Of a stretch of 64,000 bases of DNA, positions 42,483 through 50,738 are shown one piece after another. Below the pieces are notes generated by a model that saw only the letters and a list, made by a program, of their open reading frames with translations, had not been told where the DNA came from and ran no database searches. Both the position numbers and the translations under genes were made by a program. Within the stretch, counting starts at the first letter, position 1. Every line of letters begins with the position of its first letter. Origin of the DNA: DATEEG01 sp035525055 (GTDB taxonomy: Bacteria; Actinomycetota; Acidimicrobiia; Spongiisociales; ZC4RG35); the NCBI GenBank assembly GCA_035525055.1, contig DATLEZ010000133.1, forward strand, positions 37,125 through 101,124. Reading direction: 5' to 3'.

Positions 42483-42517
42483 GGAAGACGGTGGGCGGAA
42501 GACGGAAGACGGAAGGC
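42483..42517. repeat. heptanucleotide tandem repeat upstream of the small membrane gene
   Basis: Blocks GGAAGAC, GGTGGGC, GGAAGAC, GGAAGAC, GGAAGGC follow each other in exact 7-bp phase between the divergent gatC and 42538 genes. The complement of GGAAGAC is GTCTTCC, the same unit as at 38587, so these two loci share a sequence as well as a period. Confidence 0.8.
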
Positions 42518-42523
42518 AGTGGT

Positions 42524-42529
42524 TACCGT
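42524..42529 (+). promoter_or_regulatory. -10 box of a leaderless transcript
   Basis: TACCGT ends 8 nt before the ATG at 42538. The identical hexamer at the identical distance precedes dapC on the other strand. Confidence 0.5.
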
Positions 42530-42537
42530 CTCGGGCG

Positions 42538-42831
42538 ATGAATTCGGTATCCACCCGGCGGCTGGTCGCAGTAATAGCGGTCGCCCTAACAGTCCCGGGG
42601 GCCTTTATTTACTGGCAGGGGAACGAAATCTCCGGGGGGATTCTGCTTCGATCGGGCCTGGTCCTGGGCGCCAGCTGGCTGGCGTGGCCCGCTCTAGTGA
42701 AGCTCAATCCCAGGTGGCTAGTCCCTGCTCTCGCCCTATTGGCGTTTGCCGTCACCAGACCAGGCCTGCTTATCTGGCTCGTGCCGGCGCTGTTGGTGTT
42801 TGCCCTCTTGCGGCGCCCGAAGGTCAAATAG
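42538..42831 (+). CDS. small membrane protein, about three helices
   Basis: 97 residues: LVAVIAVALTVPGAFIYWQG, ILLRSGLVLGASWLAWPALV and LVPALALLAFAVTRPG with LLIWLVPALLVFALL form the hydrophobic segments. A basic tail ends the protein. I do not recognise the family. The ATG at 42538 is preferred over an upstream in-frame ATG at 42481 because the latter would translate the heptad repeat and the promoter fits 42538. Confidence 0.7.
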   Translation: MNSVSTRRLVAVIAVALTVPGAFIYWQGNEISGGILLRSGLVLGASWLAWPALVKLNPRWLVPALALLAFAVTRPGLLIWLVPALLVFALLRRPKVK

Positions 42832-42857
42832 GTTTGACCCGACAGAGGGGAGCCCAC

Positions 42858-43988
42858 ATGCCCATCAAGAACCCGGCCGATTGTGCCGAAGGCGCGAGAA
42901 TGGGAAAACAACGCCTGCTGTTACTGATCGCGGTATTGATGGCAATGATCCTGCCGTTGGTACCTGCCGCCGCCCAAACGGCGCCGTTCGACCCCAACCA
43001 GATCGTCTTTCCGATCGTTGGCGGAGAGATCAGCTTCATAGACGACTTCTATCAACTGCGCGGGGCCGGAAGGATCCACTCCGCCACTGACATCATGACC
43101 AACGGCGTCAAGGGACTACCGGTGGTGGCGGCATCCGACGGCGTGGTCTCATGGATCGGTTCAACCTGCTGTTACATGTCGATCGATCACGGGGGCGGTT
43201 ACGAGACTTGGTACATCCATCTCAACAACGACACTCCCGGCACTGATGACGGGTTGGGATGGGGCATCGCCTCCGGCATCGAGGACGGCACCCCGGTCGC
43301 CAAGGGCCAACTGATCGGCTACGTCGGCGACAGTGGCAACGCCGAGGCAGTAGGCCCTCATCTTCACTTCGAAATCAGACTCGGCGGCGTTGCCATCAAT
43401 CCATATCCGTACCTGCTCAACGCTCCGCGTCTGTCGGCGCCGGGTGGACCGATTCTCACTCCGACCGCCAATAGCTTCGTCGATGACGACGACTCGCCCC
43501 ATGAGGCCGACATCGAGATCCTCTACGCCCTGGGTGTCACCTTCGGTTGCGGTCCGTCGATCTATTGCCCGAACGACGCCATGACCCGCGGTCAGATCGC
43601 ACTCTTCATCGCTCGTCAGCTGGCGCTTCCGCCGGTGGACGTCGACTACTTCGACGACGACCAGGGCTCGCAGTATGAGGTAGCCACCAACTCGGTGACC
43701 GCGGTTGGAATCGGGTTCGGTTGCGGCGACCGCCTGTTCTGTCCCGATGAGCCGCTCCTCCGCGAAGAGATGGCCGAGCTGTTGGTAAGGACGTTCTCTA
43801 TCTCGCCGTCCACTACCAACTGGTTCGACGACGACGAGGGATCGGCGTTCGAAGCAGCTATCAACGCACTCAAGGAAGCCAACATCACCTTCGGGTGCGA
43901 CCCAGCCGACGAGAGCGCCTTCTGCCCGCAGGATCCGCTGACACGGGGACAAATGGCCTCGTTCTTTGTGAGGTCGATGGGGCTCTGA
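42858..43988 (+). CDS. exported M23 peptidase with three SLH-like surface repeats
   Basis: 376 residues with a signal peptide (LLLLIAVLMAMILPLVPAAA). The M23 domain has HSATD as the first zinc pair and PHLHFEIRL as the HxH motif, so it should cut peptidoglycan cross-links or another glycine-rich substrate. The last 185 residues hold three repeats of the form FxDDD...GCG...FCPxDxxTRGQMA, common on surface proteins of Acidimicrobiia-like actinobacteria and related to S-layer homology domains. AGGGGAG lies 5 nt before the ATG at 42858; a second ATG at 42900 directly before the signal peptide is an alternative. Confidence 0.88.
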   Translation: MPIKNPADCAEGARMGKQRLLLLIAVLMAMILPLVPAAAQTAPFDPNQIVFPIVGGEISFIDDFYQLRGAGRIHSATDIMTNGVKGLPVVAASDGVVSWIGSTCCYMSIDHGGGYETWYIHLNNDTPGTDDGLGWGIASGIEDGTPVAKGQLIGYVGDSGNAEAVGPHLHFEIRLGGVAINPYPYLLNAPRLSAPGGPILTPTANSFVDDDDSPHEADIEILYALGVTFGCGPSIYCPNDAMTRGQIALFIARQLALPPVDVDYFDDDQGSQYEVATNSVTAVGIGFGCGDRLFCPDEPLLREEMAELLVRTFSISPSTTNWFDDDEGSAFEAAINALKEANITFGCDPADESAFCPQDPLTRGQMASFFVRSMGL

Positions 43989-44010
43989 GCGGGCGGGGTA
44001 CGGTAGGGGC

Positions 44011-44048
44011 ATGAAGCGGGTCCGGCTGTGAACCAGGTAAGCCTGTGA
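44011..44048 (+). other. two micro-ORFs joined by GTGA overlaps before the GH57-like gene
   Basis: A 17-bp unit containing CTGTGAACCAGGTA is duplicated. The result is a chain: ATG at 44011 codes MKRVRL and stops at 44031; GTG at 44028 codes MNQVSL and stops at 44048; GTG at 44045 starts the long gene as MNQVPVV. Both junctions are GTGA. TACGGT at 43999-44004 could be the -10 box of a transcript starting at the first ATG. Whether the micro-ORFs are translated is unknown. Confidence 0.55.
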
Positions 44049-45466
44049 ACCAGGTACCAGTGGTACTGACGACCGCACCTGAGCAGGTCGACCACATGAC
44101 GGCTTCGTACGCGCGCATCCCGCTGGCGGTTCGGATACCGGGCCGCCTGATTGACCAGCTTCCCCAGCGAGTGACCGAACTGCTCGCTTCGACCGAGTGG
44201 ACCTTCCTCGTCGGTGGCTGGTCGGAGCCGATCCTGGCCATGCTCCCGGAGTCCTCACGCCAAGCCCAGCTCGAACGCGAACTTGTCATCTTCCGAGCCG
44301 CCGGGATCGACCGGGTCGCCGGGTTCGTGGCCGAAGGCTGGGATCCGGCCCTGGCCTCGCTGTTCGTCGCTCTGGGGGTCAACGAGATATTCGTTGTGTG
44401 GCACGATGATCCTCCCCTCGAGCCAGTTCTCATGGATCACCTCGGAGACGTCGCAACGATCTTCCCGGTCGGCGGCACTCTGAGTCCTCTGCTCAAGAAC
44501 CCCGGCTCACTGAACGGTGATCCGGTCCTCCCGACCGAACTTCTGGGGGGAAAGCTCGAGAGGCGAGAACCTCCTATCGACCGAAAGTGGGCGGAGTCGA
44601 TCTCCGACGACGCCGAGGGTGGCCTCTTGTACAGGAAGATGCTGCGCCTGGCTCATCGCCTTCCGGAGCGGATGCCACCCGAAGCAACCGAGTGGCTCGA
44701 GAGCGCTCAGGCGGGCCATTGGTACAAACCTGGGACCGATCGGCACATAGCCCACTCCGCTCTCGCCGCCGCCCGTCACCGGATTGACCTGGGCCGGCGA
44801 CGCCCCGCCGATTGGACCCGGTTGTCGGTTCTCGACTGGGACGCCGACGCCTCCGATGAAGTACAGATCGAGACACCCGAACTCTCACTCGTTGTAGACG
44901 CGGAGGAAGGACTGGTCCTCTACGTCGACCACAAGCCCAGCGAGCGGTCAGTGTCCTACCTTCCGGGCCAGGCACCATGGCACATTGCCCAAGCGATGCT
45001 CGGCGAGGTAGCGCAGAGGATGACGTTTGCCCTCACCGGCGTCGAAGAAGACCGGAACCGGGTCGGAGTCACGATGACCAGCCAGGGGGTCGAGGTCGGA
45101 CTGACAACGAGCCGGAACTCGATCGAACTCCAATACCGGATCACGGCCAATTCGGGTTGGCAGCGATTGGGACCGGAGATCTCGTTTTCGTTTTCGGGAT
45201 CCATCAGGTTCCGACTGGATGGCAGCGCCTGGCAGACGGTCACCGAACCCGTGGCGTTGAATGGCCACCGATTCCGACTCGAACATGGGTCCGAGCAGAT
45301 CCTCGTGACAGCTCTGCAACCGGCCGACTTCTTTCTTCGGCCGGTCACCGGGGGCGTCATTGTCTGGGCCAATTGGCCCCTGGCTCTCTCCGGTACGCCC
45401 GAGGACGTCCCCCCCGCCGCCCAGCTCGGCGTCGAGTACCGGATGACGGTGGAGATCACCGGGTGA
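44045..45466 (+). CDS. GH57-family-like protein with lost N-terminal motif
   Basis: 473 residues. Residues about 45-125 match the core of GH57 alpha-glucanotransferases and amylases: FLVGGWSEPILAMLPESSR, then GIDRVAGFVAEGWDPALASL, where the glutamate is at the nucleophile position, and FVVWHDD at the acid/base position. The C-terminal half is beta-rich like the DUF1926 domain of 4-alpha-glucanotransferases. The HQP motif expected at the N-terminus is missing and the first 40 residues are short, so activity is doubtful. The start is the third step of a micro-ORF chain. Confidence 0.65.
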   Translation: MNQVPVVLTTAPEQVDHMTASYARIPLAVRIPGRLIDQLPQRVTELLASTEWTFLVGGWSEPILAMLPESSRQAQLERELVIFRAAGIDRVAGFVAEGWDPALASLFVALGVNEIFVVWHDDPPLEPVLMDHLGDVATIFPVGGTLSPLLKNPGSLNGDPVLPTELLGGKLERREPPIDRKWAESISDDAEGGLLYRKMLRLAHRLPERMPPEATEWLESAQAGHWYKPGTDRHIAHSALAAARHRIDLGRRRPADWTRLSVLDWDADASDEVQIETPELSLVVDAEEGLVLYVDHKPSERSVSYLPGQAPWHIAQAMLGEVAQRMTFALTGVEEDRNRVGVTMTSQGVEVGLTTSRNSIELQYRITANSGWQRLGPEISFSFSGSIRFRLDGSAWQTVTEPVALNGHRFRLEHGSEQILVTALQPADFFLRPVTGGVIVWANWPLALSGTPEDVPPAAQLGVEYRMTVEITG

Positions 45467-45543
45467 GAACCAACCGTCGCCGCCAGGCGTCTCCTGGCGA
45501 TGACCGGAATTCTCTGCCATCAGAACGGACCCGGGAGCAGCCG

Positions 45544-46053
45544 ATGATGGCAGTCGACACCGGGGAGTTGCCAGTGGTTCGGATGCAGCACACGGCCTTT
45601 GAGGCGTTCTACCGCCAGAACCGACAGCACTTGTTCCGGGCGCTCGCCCTGACGCTGGGAGACCGCGATCTGGCAGCGGACGCCGCCGACGAAGCGATGG
45701 CCCGGGCCTATCAACACTGGCGCACGGTCCAAACATACGACAACCAGGCCGGGTGGGCATATCGGGTCGGCCTCAATTGGGCCCGGTCGCGCCTGCGCAA
45801 GCGCAAACGTGAAATCCTGGCCGACAAGATGCCCGAGGCGCCGACGGAGATCTCCTTCACGGACCCCGACCTTGATCGAGCTGTCAAGGCGCTGCCCGTT
45901 GACTCGAGAGCTGTGGTGGTGCTTCGCCACTACATGGATTGGAGCACCGACGAGGTCGCCCGGGTGTTGCAGATCCGTCCCGGAACGGTCAAGAGCCGTC
46001 TCCACCGGGCGATGGCGGAGCTACGAACGAACCTCGAGGGAATGCAGCCGTGA
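45544..46053 (+). CDS. ECF-type RNA polymerase sigma factor
   Basis: 169 residues. Region 2 runs from FEAFYRQNRQHLFRALALTL to AGWAYRVGLNWARSRLRKRK; region 4 has LPVDSRAVVVLRHYMDWSTD and VARVLQIRPGTVKSRLHRAM. GGGAG lies 7 nt before the ATG at 45544. It is of the SigE-like group that pairs with large membrane proteins; its stop overlaps the next gene by GTGA. Confidence 0.9.
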   Translation: MMAVDTGELPVVRMQHTAFEAFYRQNRQHLFRALALTLGDRDLAADAADEAMARAYQHWRTVQTYDNQAGWAYRVGLNWARSRLRKRKREILADKMPEAPTEISFTDPDLDRAVKALPVDSRAVVVLRHYMDWSTDEVARVLQIRPGTVKSRLHRAMAELRTNLEGMQP

Positions 46054-47579
46054 AGATCGAAGACCGCCTCCGTCGAGAACTCAACGACACCGCCGAGCAC
46101 CTCGCCCTCGACATAGATACCTACGAGCACGTCCTCGACCTCGGACGCCGTCGACGGCGCTCTCGTCAACTGGCCGCGGCCGTAGGCACCGCCATGATCG
46201 TGACCGTCGTCGTGGGCGTGCTGGCCTTCAGGCCACCCGGCACCTCCGGCCCGATCGTGGCGACGACTACGACCCCGCCTCCGAGCACCACCGCCTCGAC
46301 GACCGGAAGTCTGATTTCCGCGACCAAAGGCGTCCTGCTGGCGACTCCGAACGATGGAGTCGTCATCTCTGGTCTTGATGGGACCAGCGGTGCCTTGACG
46401 TCGGACAAGTACTACGAGCCGATCGCCTGGGTGATTTCGGACGGCGCCGGCGGGATCATCTTCCAACACGAGGTCACTCCGCTTCCGTGGGCTCAGGGAT
46501 CGATTCTCCACCTTCCAACCGGAGACGCGAGTCCGACGGTCCTGGTGGGCCCGGATCCGGGAACGCTCATCCGGCCGCTCGACACCGATTCCGGGTTGCT
46601 CCTTTACCGGGTCGACTCGGGCGGTTCCTCCGAGGTCCGGACGATCGACCTCAGCACGCAGGCAATTCAGACGGTGATACCTGCCAGCGAGTTTCTCGTT
46701 GGCGCCGGGGCAGAGGATGGCGTAGTGGTTTCTGCATTTGGGGGCGACTGCCCGCGGCTCGAGGTCTTCAGCCTGGATGGGTCTGGTCCGGTGATCGCGA
46801 ACTGGGACGCTGGCAGGTGCCAGATAGGGTTCATCAACGACCTCGCCTTCAGCGGCGGATACATCTACACGATCGAAGATGGGGACGAGCGCAGCCTGGT
46901 CCGGCGTAACTTCTTAACCGGCGAGACGGCTTTCGCCCCAATCGGCGACGCCTGGTCGGTGGCTGCTCTTCCCGATGGGACCGTTGCCGTGGGAGGCACG
47001 GAGATCATGGTCGGTTCCTTCCAAGGAGACGCCTTCGTCGAGACCGCCCGGCTGCCAGCGAGTACAAGCTTCACTCTCGCGACGGTTGACGGCTTCCCGG
47101 CGGCGACCATCGGCAGCGGAACCGTCGAACTTCCGTGCACGCCGCTGGAACTGCCGCCGGTCTCCCCGCAGGGCTTGCCTCAGGCCGTAGAGGACCGACG
47201 ACTATTGATATTCGAAATGGCCGCTTCCTGCGACCTCGAAGGATTGGCCGAACTCGCCATCGCCGACGGCACCGTATTCAGCTTCGGGAGCGAAGCAGAC
47301 CCCCTTCGTTCATGGATACGAAGCGCCCGCAACGGCTTCGACGTGATGACGTGGATAGTCCGCCTCTTCAACGCCGACCCGGCCATCGATCCGGTCGGGA
47401 CCTATGCCTGGCCGGCGGTTCATGCGACCGGCTCGGACGAGGACTGGAACGCGCTCTCGGGGACCCTCACTGCCGCCGAGTTCGAGCAATACAGCCAGTA
47501 CCGCGACAGTGGTTGGCTCGGTCTCAGAATCGGAATCGCCGAGGACGGGACCTGGCGCTACGTCGTCGCCGGCGACTGA
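46050..47579 (+). CDS. membrane protein co-expressed with ECF sigma factor (probable regulator)
   Basis: 509 residues. A cytoplasmic N-terminus of about 40 residues with an arginine-rich end (RRRRRSRQL), one helix (AAAVGTAMIVTVVVGVLAF), a Thr/Pro-rich linker, then a large external domain with repeated beta strands resembling a beta-propeller (TIDLSTQAIQTVIPASEF, VFSLDGSGPVIANWDAG). The GTGA overlap with the sigma gene and the topology suggest an anti-sigma factor; no known anti-sigma motif is seen, so this is inference. Confidence 0.7.
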   Translation: MKIEDRLRRELNDTAEHLALDIDTYEHVLDLGRRRRRSRQLAAAVGTAMIVTVVVGVLAFRPPGTSGPIVATTTTPPPSTTASTTGSLISATKGVLLATPNDGVVISGLDGTSGALTSDKYYEPIAWVISDGAGGIIFQHEVTPLPWAQGSILHLPTGDASPTVLVGPDPGTLIRPLDTDSGLLLYRVDSGGSSEVRTIDLSTQAIQTVIPASEFLVGAGAEDGVVVSAFGGDCPRLEVFSLDGSGPVIANWDAGRCQIGFINDLAFSGGYIYTIEDGDERSLVRRNFLTGETAFAPIGDAWSVAALPDGTVAVGGTEIMVGSFQGDAFVETARLPASTSFTLATVDGFPAATIGSGTVELPCTPLELPPVSPQGLPQAVEDRRLLIFEMAASCDLEGLAELAIADGTVFSFGSEADPLRSWIRSARNGFDVMTWIVRLFNADPAIDPVGTYAWPAVHATGSDEDWNALSGTLTAAEFEQYSQYRDSGWLGLRIGIAEDGTWRYVVAGD

Positions 47580-47589
47580 ACGCCCCCGT

Positions 47590-48354
47590 TCACCGACCCA
47601 ACCGATCCATCACCCGCAGCAGCTCCATCGGCAGTGGGAAGATGAGCGTCGAGTTCTGCTCAGCTGCAACCTCCGTCATGGTCTGAAGCATGCGGAGTTG
47701 GATCCCAGCAGGATGCGCCTCCAGTAATCCTGCCGCGTCAGCGAGAGTCTCCGCTGCTTCTTTCTCACCCAGAGCGTGGATGACCTTCGCTCTCCGTTCC
47801 CTTTCGGCCTCTGCCTGGCGGGCCATGGCCCGGCGCATCGAATCGGGGAGCTCGACATCCTTGACCTCGACCAGTGCCACCTTCACCCCCCAGGGATCGG
47901 TAAGGGCGTCAATGGTCTGCTGCAGGTTCTGGTTGATCTCGTCGCGGTTTATGAGCAGTTCATCGAGGGTGGCCTGACCGATGTTGGATCGCAACGTCGT
48001 CTGGGCAATCTGGGAAGTCGCGAACCTGTAGTCCTCGATCTCCAATATGGCGCGGGACGGATCAAGTACTCGGAAGTAGGTAACTGCGTTCACCTTCACA
48101 GTCACGTTGTCCCTCGTGATTATGTCCTGGGGAGGAATATCCATAGTCACCGTCCGCAGGCTCACTCGTACAAGGCGGTCGACCACCGGGATCAGAAATA
48201 TCAGGCCGGGCCCTCGGGGGGGACCGGTTACGCGTCCCAGCCGGAAGACAACTCCCCGCTCATATTCAGGGAGAATCCGAATTGCCGCCCTGAGGATCGT
48301 GATCAAGACCGTCACCGCCAGGGCCACGCCCACCAATCCGTCAAACGTCATCAT
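47590..48354 (-). CDS. slipin / stomatin-like SPFH-domain protein
   Basis: 254 residues: one N-terminal membrane helix (DGLVGVALAVTVLITILRAA), then the SPFH domain (EYERGVVFRLGRVTG, DIPPQDIITRDNVTVKVNAV), and a charged helix rich in Ala, Glu and Arg (QAEAERERRAKVIHALGEKE). Slipins form membrane microdomains and are regularly paired with NfeD proteases, as here: its start overlaps the nfeD gene by 14 bp. Confidence 0.93.
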   Translation of the reverse strand: MMTFDGLVGVALAVTVLITILRAAIRILPEYERGVVFRLGRVTGPPRGPGLIFLIPVVDRLVRVSLRTVTMDIPPQDIITRDNVTVKVNAVTYFRVLDPSRAILEIEDYRFATSQIAQTTLRSNIGQATLDELLINRDEINQNLQQTIDALTDPWGVKVALVEVKDVELPDSMRRAMARQAEAERERRAKVIHALGEKEAAETLADAAGLLEAHPAGIQLRMLQTMTEVAAEQNSTLIFPLPMELLRVMDRLGR

Positions 48355-49663
48355 GAACCTCCTCTACCACCAGTCGGATGCCTTCTCTTCCAATCACTTT
48401 CGCCTCCGATCCATCGTTGAGCTCTTGTTGCGACTCGAGGTCCCACCAGGTCCCGTCGAGAAAAGCGGTGTAGCGCCCGCCGCGCACTTTGACCGTGACC
48501 GGCCTCCCCACCAGCGTTTCGGCGCCGGTCGTTGGCGGGCGCCGCCTGGCGACCAGGGCCGCCCGGCCTGCCACAGCGCTGGCAGCGCCAAGGACGAGGG
48601 CGCTGGGCCACACCAGCACCGGACTGACTCTGACAGTGCCATCTTGAAAGAGAAAAAGACCACTCAGAAGAAGAGCGACGGCTCCTCCTCCGGCGAGGAC
48701 ACCCACCCCGGGGACGAATAACTCGGCCACCAGCAGAGCCACGGCCAGGACAAATAGTGCAATTCCTGCGGCCTGCACCGGGAGCACGCTCAACGCAAAG
48801 AAAGCGAGAATCAACATGATCACTCCGGCTATCCCCGAGAACCCGAGGCCAGGATTGGCGGCCTCGTAGATAACGGCGAGGGTCCCAATCGAAAGAAAAA
48901 TGAAGGCGAGGTTGGGATCGGCGATTCGGCCCAGGATCCCTCTGAGGGGACCGAGCTCTCTGCGCTCGACGGTGGCGCCGGCAGTCGAAAGAGTCACGCC
49001 AAGCGGTTCGATGGTCAGGCCGTCGATCTGCAGCAGAAGGTCATCGAGATCGTCGGCTATTAGATCGACGACTCCCGACTCGACCGCTTCTCGTGAGCTC
49101 ACCGAGCTCCCCTCCCGAACCGAGGCCTCGGCGAACTCGACGCTGCGACCTCGATGCTCCGCCACCGAGACGGCAAACGCCACTGCGTCATTGATGATCT
49201 TGTCGGTGATCTCGCCGCCCTGTAGATCGACGGGCGTAGCCGCCCCGATCGCGGTGGCGGGGGCCATGGCGGCCACGTTGGCGGCCATGGTGATGAACGT
49301 GCCCGCCGAGGCGGCCCTGGCCCCCTCCGGGCTCACATAGACCACGGTCGGAATGCTGGCATTCAGCAAGGACTGGACGATCTCTCGCATCGAGACATCG
49401 AGGCCTCCCGGAGTGTCAATGGTGACGATCAGCAATTGAAACCCTTCGCTCTCAGCTTCGGCGACAGCGTCGTCGACATAGTCAGCAACGACCGGAGTGA
49501 TTGCACCGTCCACCTCGATCAGCAAGACACTCGCCTCCTGCCCCAGAGCCAGTTCCGTCGGAGGTACCTGTGCCTGTACAGACCCGCCCGCCAGCCCGGT
49601 CATCGCGAGCCCGAGAAGAACCATCAAGAGGCGACCGGCGTGGGTGCGTCGAGCTTCAGTCAT
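48341..49663 (-). CDS. NfeD-family membrane serine protease
   Basis: 440 residues: signal/anchor, a ClpP-like protease domain with the serine in ARAASAGTFIT and the lysine in ITDKIINDAV, four to five helices, and the C-terminal NfeD OB-fold (VGRPVTVKVRGGRYTAFLDG). Relatives with this layout cleave the C-terminus of their partner slipin. Two starts are possible, GTG 49681 and ATG 49663; I prefer the ATG, which overlaps the dapE stop by 8 bp. Confidence 0.9.
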   Translation of the reverse strand: MTEARRTHAGRLLMVLLGLAMTGLAGGSVQAQVPPTELALGQEASVLLIEVDGAITPVVADYVDDAVAEAESEGFQLLIVTIDTPGGLDVSMREIVQSLLNASIPTVVYVSPEGARAASAGTFITMAANVAAMAPATAIGAATPVDLQGGEITDKIINDAVAFAVSVAEHRGRSVEFAEASVREGSSVSSREAVESGVVDLIADDLDDLLLQIDGLTIEPLGVTLSTAGATVERRELGPLRGILGRIADPNLAFIFLSIGTLAVIYEAANPGLGFSGIAGVIMLILAFFALSVLPVQAAGIALFVLAVALLVAELFVPGVGVLAGGGAVALLLSGLFLFQDGTVRVSPVLVWPSALVLGAASAVAGRAALVARRRPPTTGAETLVGRPVTVKVRGGRYTAFLDGTWWDLESQQELNDGSEAKVIGREGIRLVVEEVHDDV

Positions 49664-50738
49664 CGAGCTGATCGTCACCAATATCTTCGTCCCCGAGGAC
49701 GGAATGGAGGTTCTGGAAGACCGTCTCGAGATCGGTCAACGCCACGCTTTCAGCTACCTGATGGGCCCGGGCGGCTTCACCGGGGCCATAGTTCACTGCC
49801 GGCACGCCATAGACCCCGAACCGGGCTACATCGGTCCACCCCTGCTTGGCCGCCCTCGGCGCCCCTGAGACTTTCGCCAGCTTGGTCACGAAAGGTGTGT
49901 CTACGCGGACCGGACCAGATGGGGCGGAGTCGGTGATGACGAAGCCATCCGCCTCCGAGCACACCTCGGCCAGATACGCCTCGGCTTCCTTAAGCGAGCG
50001 AGTGGGGGGAAAGCGGTAATTCACGTTCAGGTCGAATCGAGGAGGAATGATGTTGTTGGCGATCCCGCCCGAGGCTCTCGTGACCGAGATCACCTCTCGA
50101 TAGACCATGCCGTCGATGTCGACTTCCGCCGGCTCCAGCTGGTGCAGCCGTGTCATCCACTCCCCTGCCTTGGTGACGGCGTTCTCGCCCAACCAGGGTC
50201 GGGCGGAATGAGCCGACTTGCCTTCGAAAGAGACGGTGGCGTTGATGATCCCGTTGCACCCGATTTGGAGCTCGCCGTCAGAAGGCTCGAGCACGACAGC
50301 GAACTCAGCCTGAGACACCCAGGCTGCCCTGGTGAGGACCTCCTCCAGTTGATTGCCGGACGACGGTCCTTCCTCGCCTGCGTAGAAGATCCCGAAGACG
50401 TCGTATGGGCCTGCCTGGATGCCGGGATCTTCGAGAAGGTGGATCATGACTGCGAGCCCCGCCTTCATATCCGCGGCACCGAGTCCGTGGAGGCGGCCTC
50501 CTGCGACATGAGCCGGGTCCTGTCCCTGCGACGGAACTGTGTCGAGGTGCCCCGCCAGCAGCAGCAGGGGCCGGCCGGTTCGCCGCCCGACGATCAACGA
50601 GTCGCTGAAACGAACCACTGCGTCCCGTCCCAGCGACGGGTAAAGCCGAGTTGCGATCGCAGTGCAGATCCGGCCTTCGTCACCGGTGACAGAGGGGATG
50701 TCAACCAGCCACGTCAGCGTGTCCTCGAATGTCTTCAA
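49656..50738 (-). CDS. dapE: succinyl-diaminopimelate desuccinylase
   Basis: 360-residue zinc M20 enzyme yielding LL-diaminopimelate for lysine and peptidoglycan. LAGHLDTVP has the first metal histidine, GLGAADMKAGLAVM the bridging aspartate, and YAGEEGPSSGNQL the catalytic glutamate pair. The neighbouring dapD and dapC favour DapE over other M20 peptidases. It overlaps dapD by 4 bp. Confidence 0.92.
   Translation of the reverse strand: MKTFEDTLTWLVDIPSVTGDEGRICTAIATRLYPSLGRDAVVRFSDSLIVGRRTGRPLLLLAGHLDTVPSQGQDPAHVAGGRLHGLGAADMKAGLAVMIHLLEDPGIQAGPYDVFGIFYAGEEGPSSGNQLEEVLTRAAWVSQAEFAVVLEPSDGELQIGCNGIINATVSFEGKSAHSARPWLGENAVTKAGEWMTRLHQLEPAEVDIDGMVYREVISVTRASGGIANNIIPPRFDLNVNYRFPPTRSLKEAEAYLAEVCSEADGFVITDSAPSGPVRVDTPFVTKLAKVSGAPRAAKQGWTDVARFGVYGVPAVNYGPGEAARAHQVAESVALTDLETVFQNLHSVLGDEDIGDDQLDD

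Noticed and set aside
38587..42517. Heptad tracts as CRISPR arrays or transposon ends
   Set aside because: Units are 7 bp with no spacers, and no transposase, terminal repeat pair or target duplication is associated.
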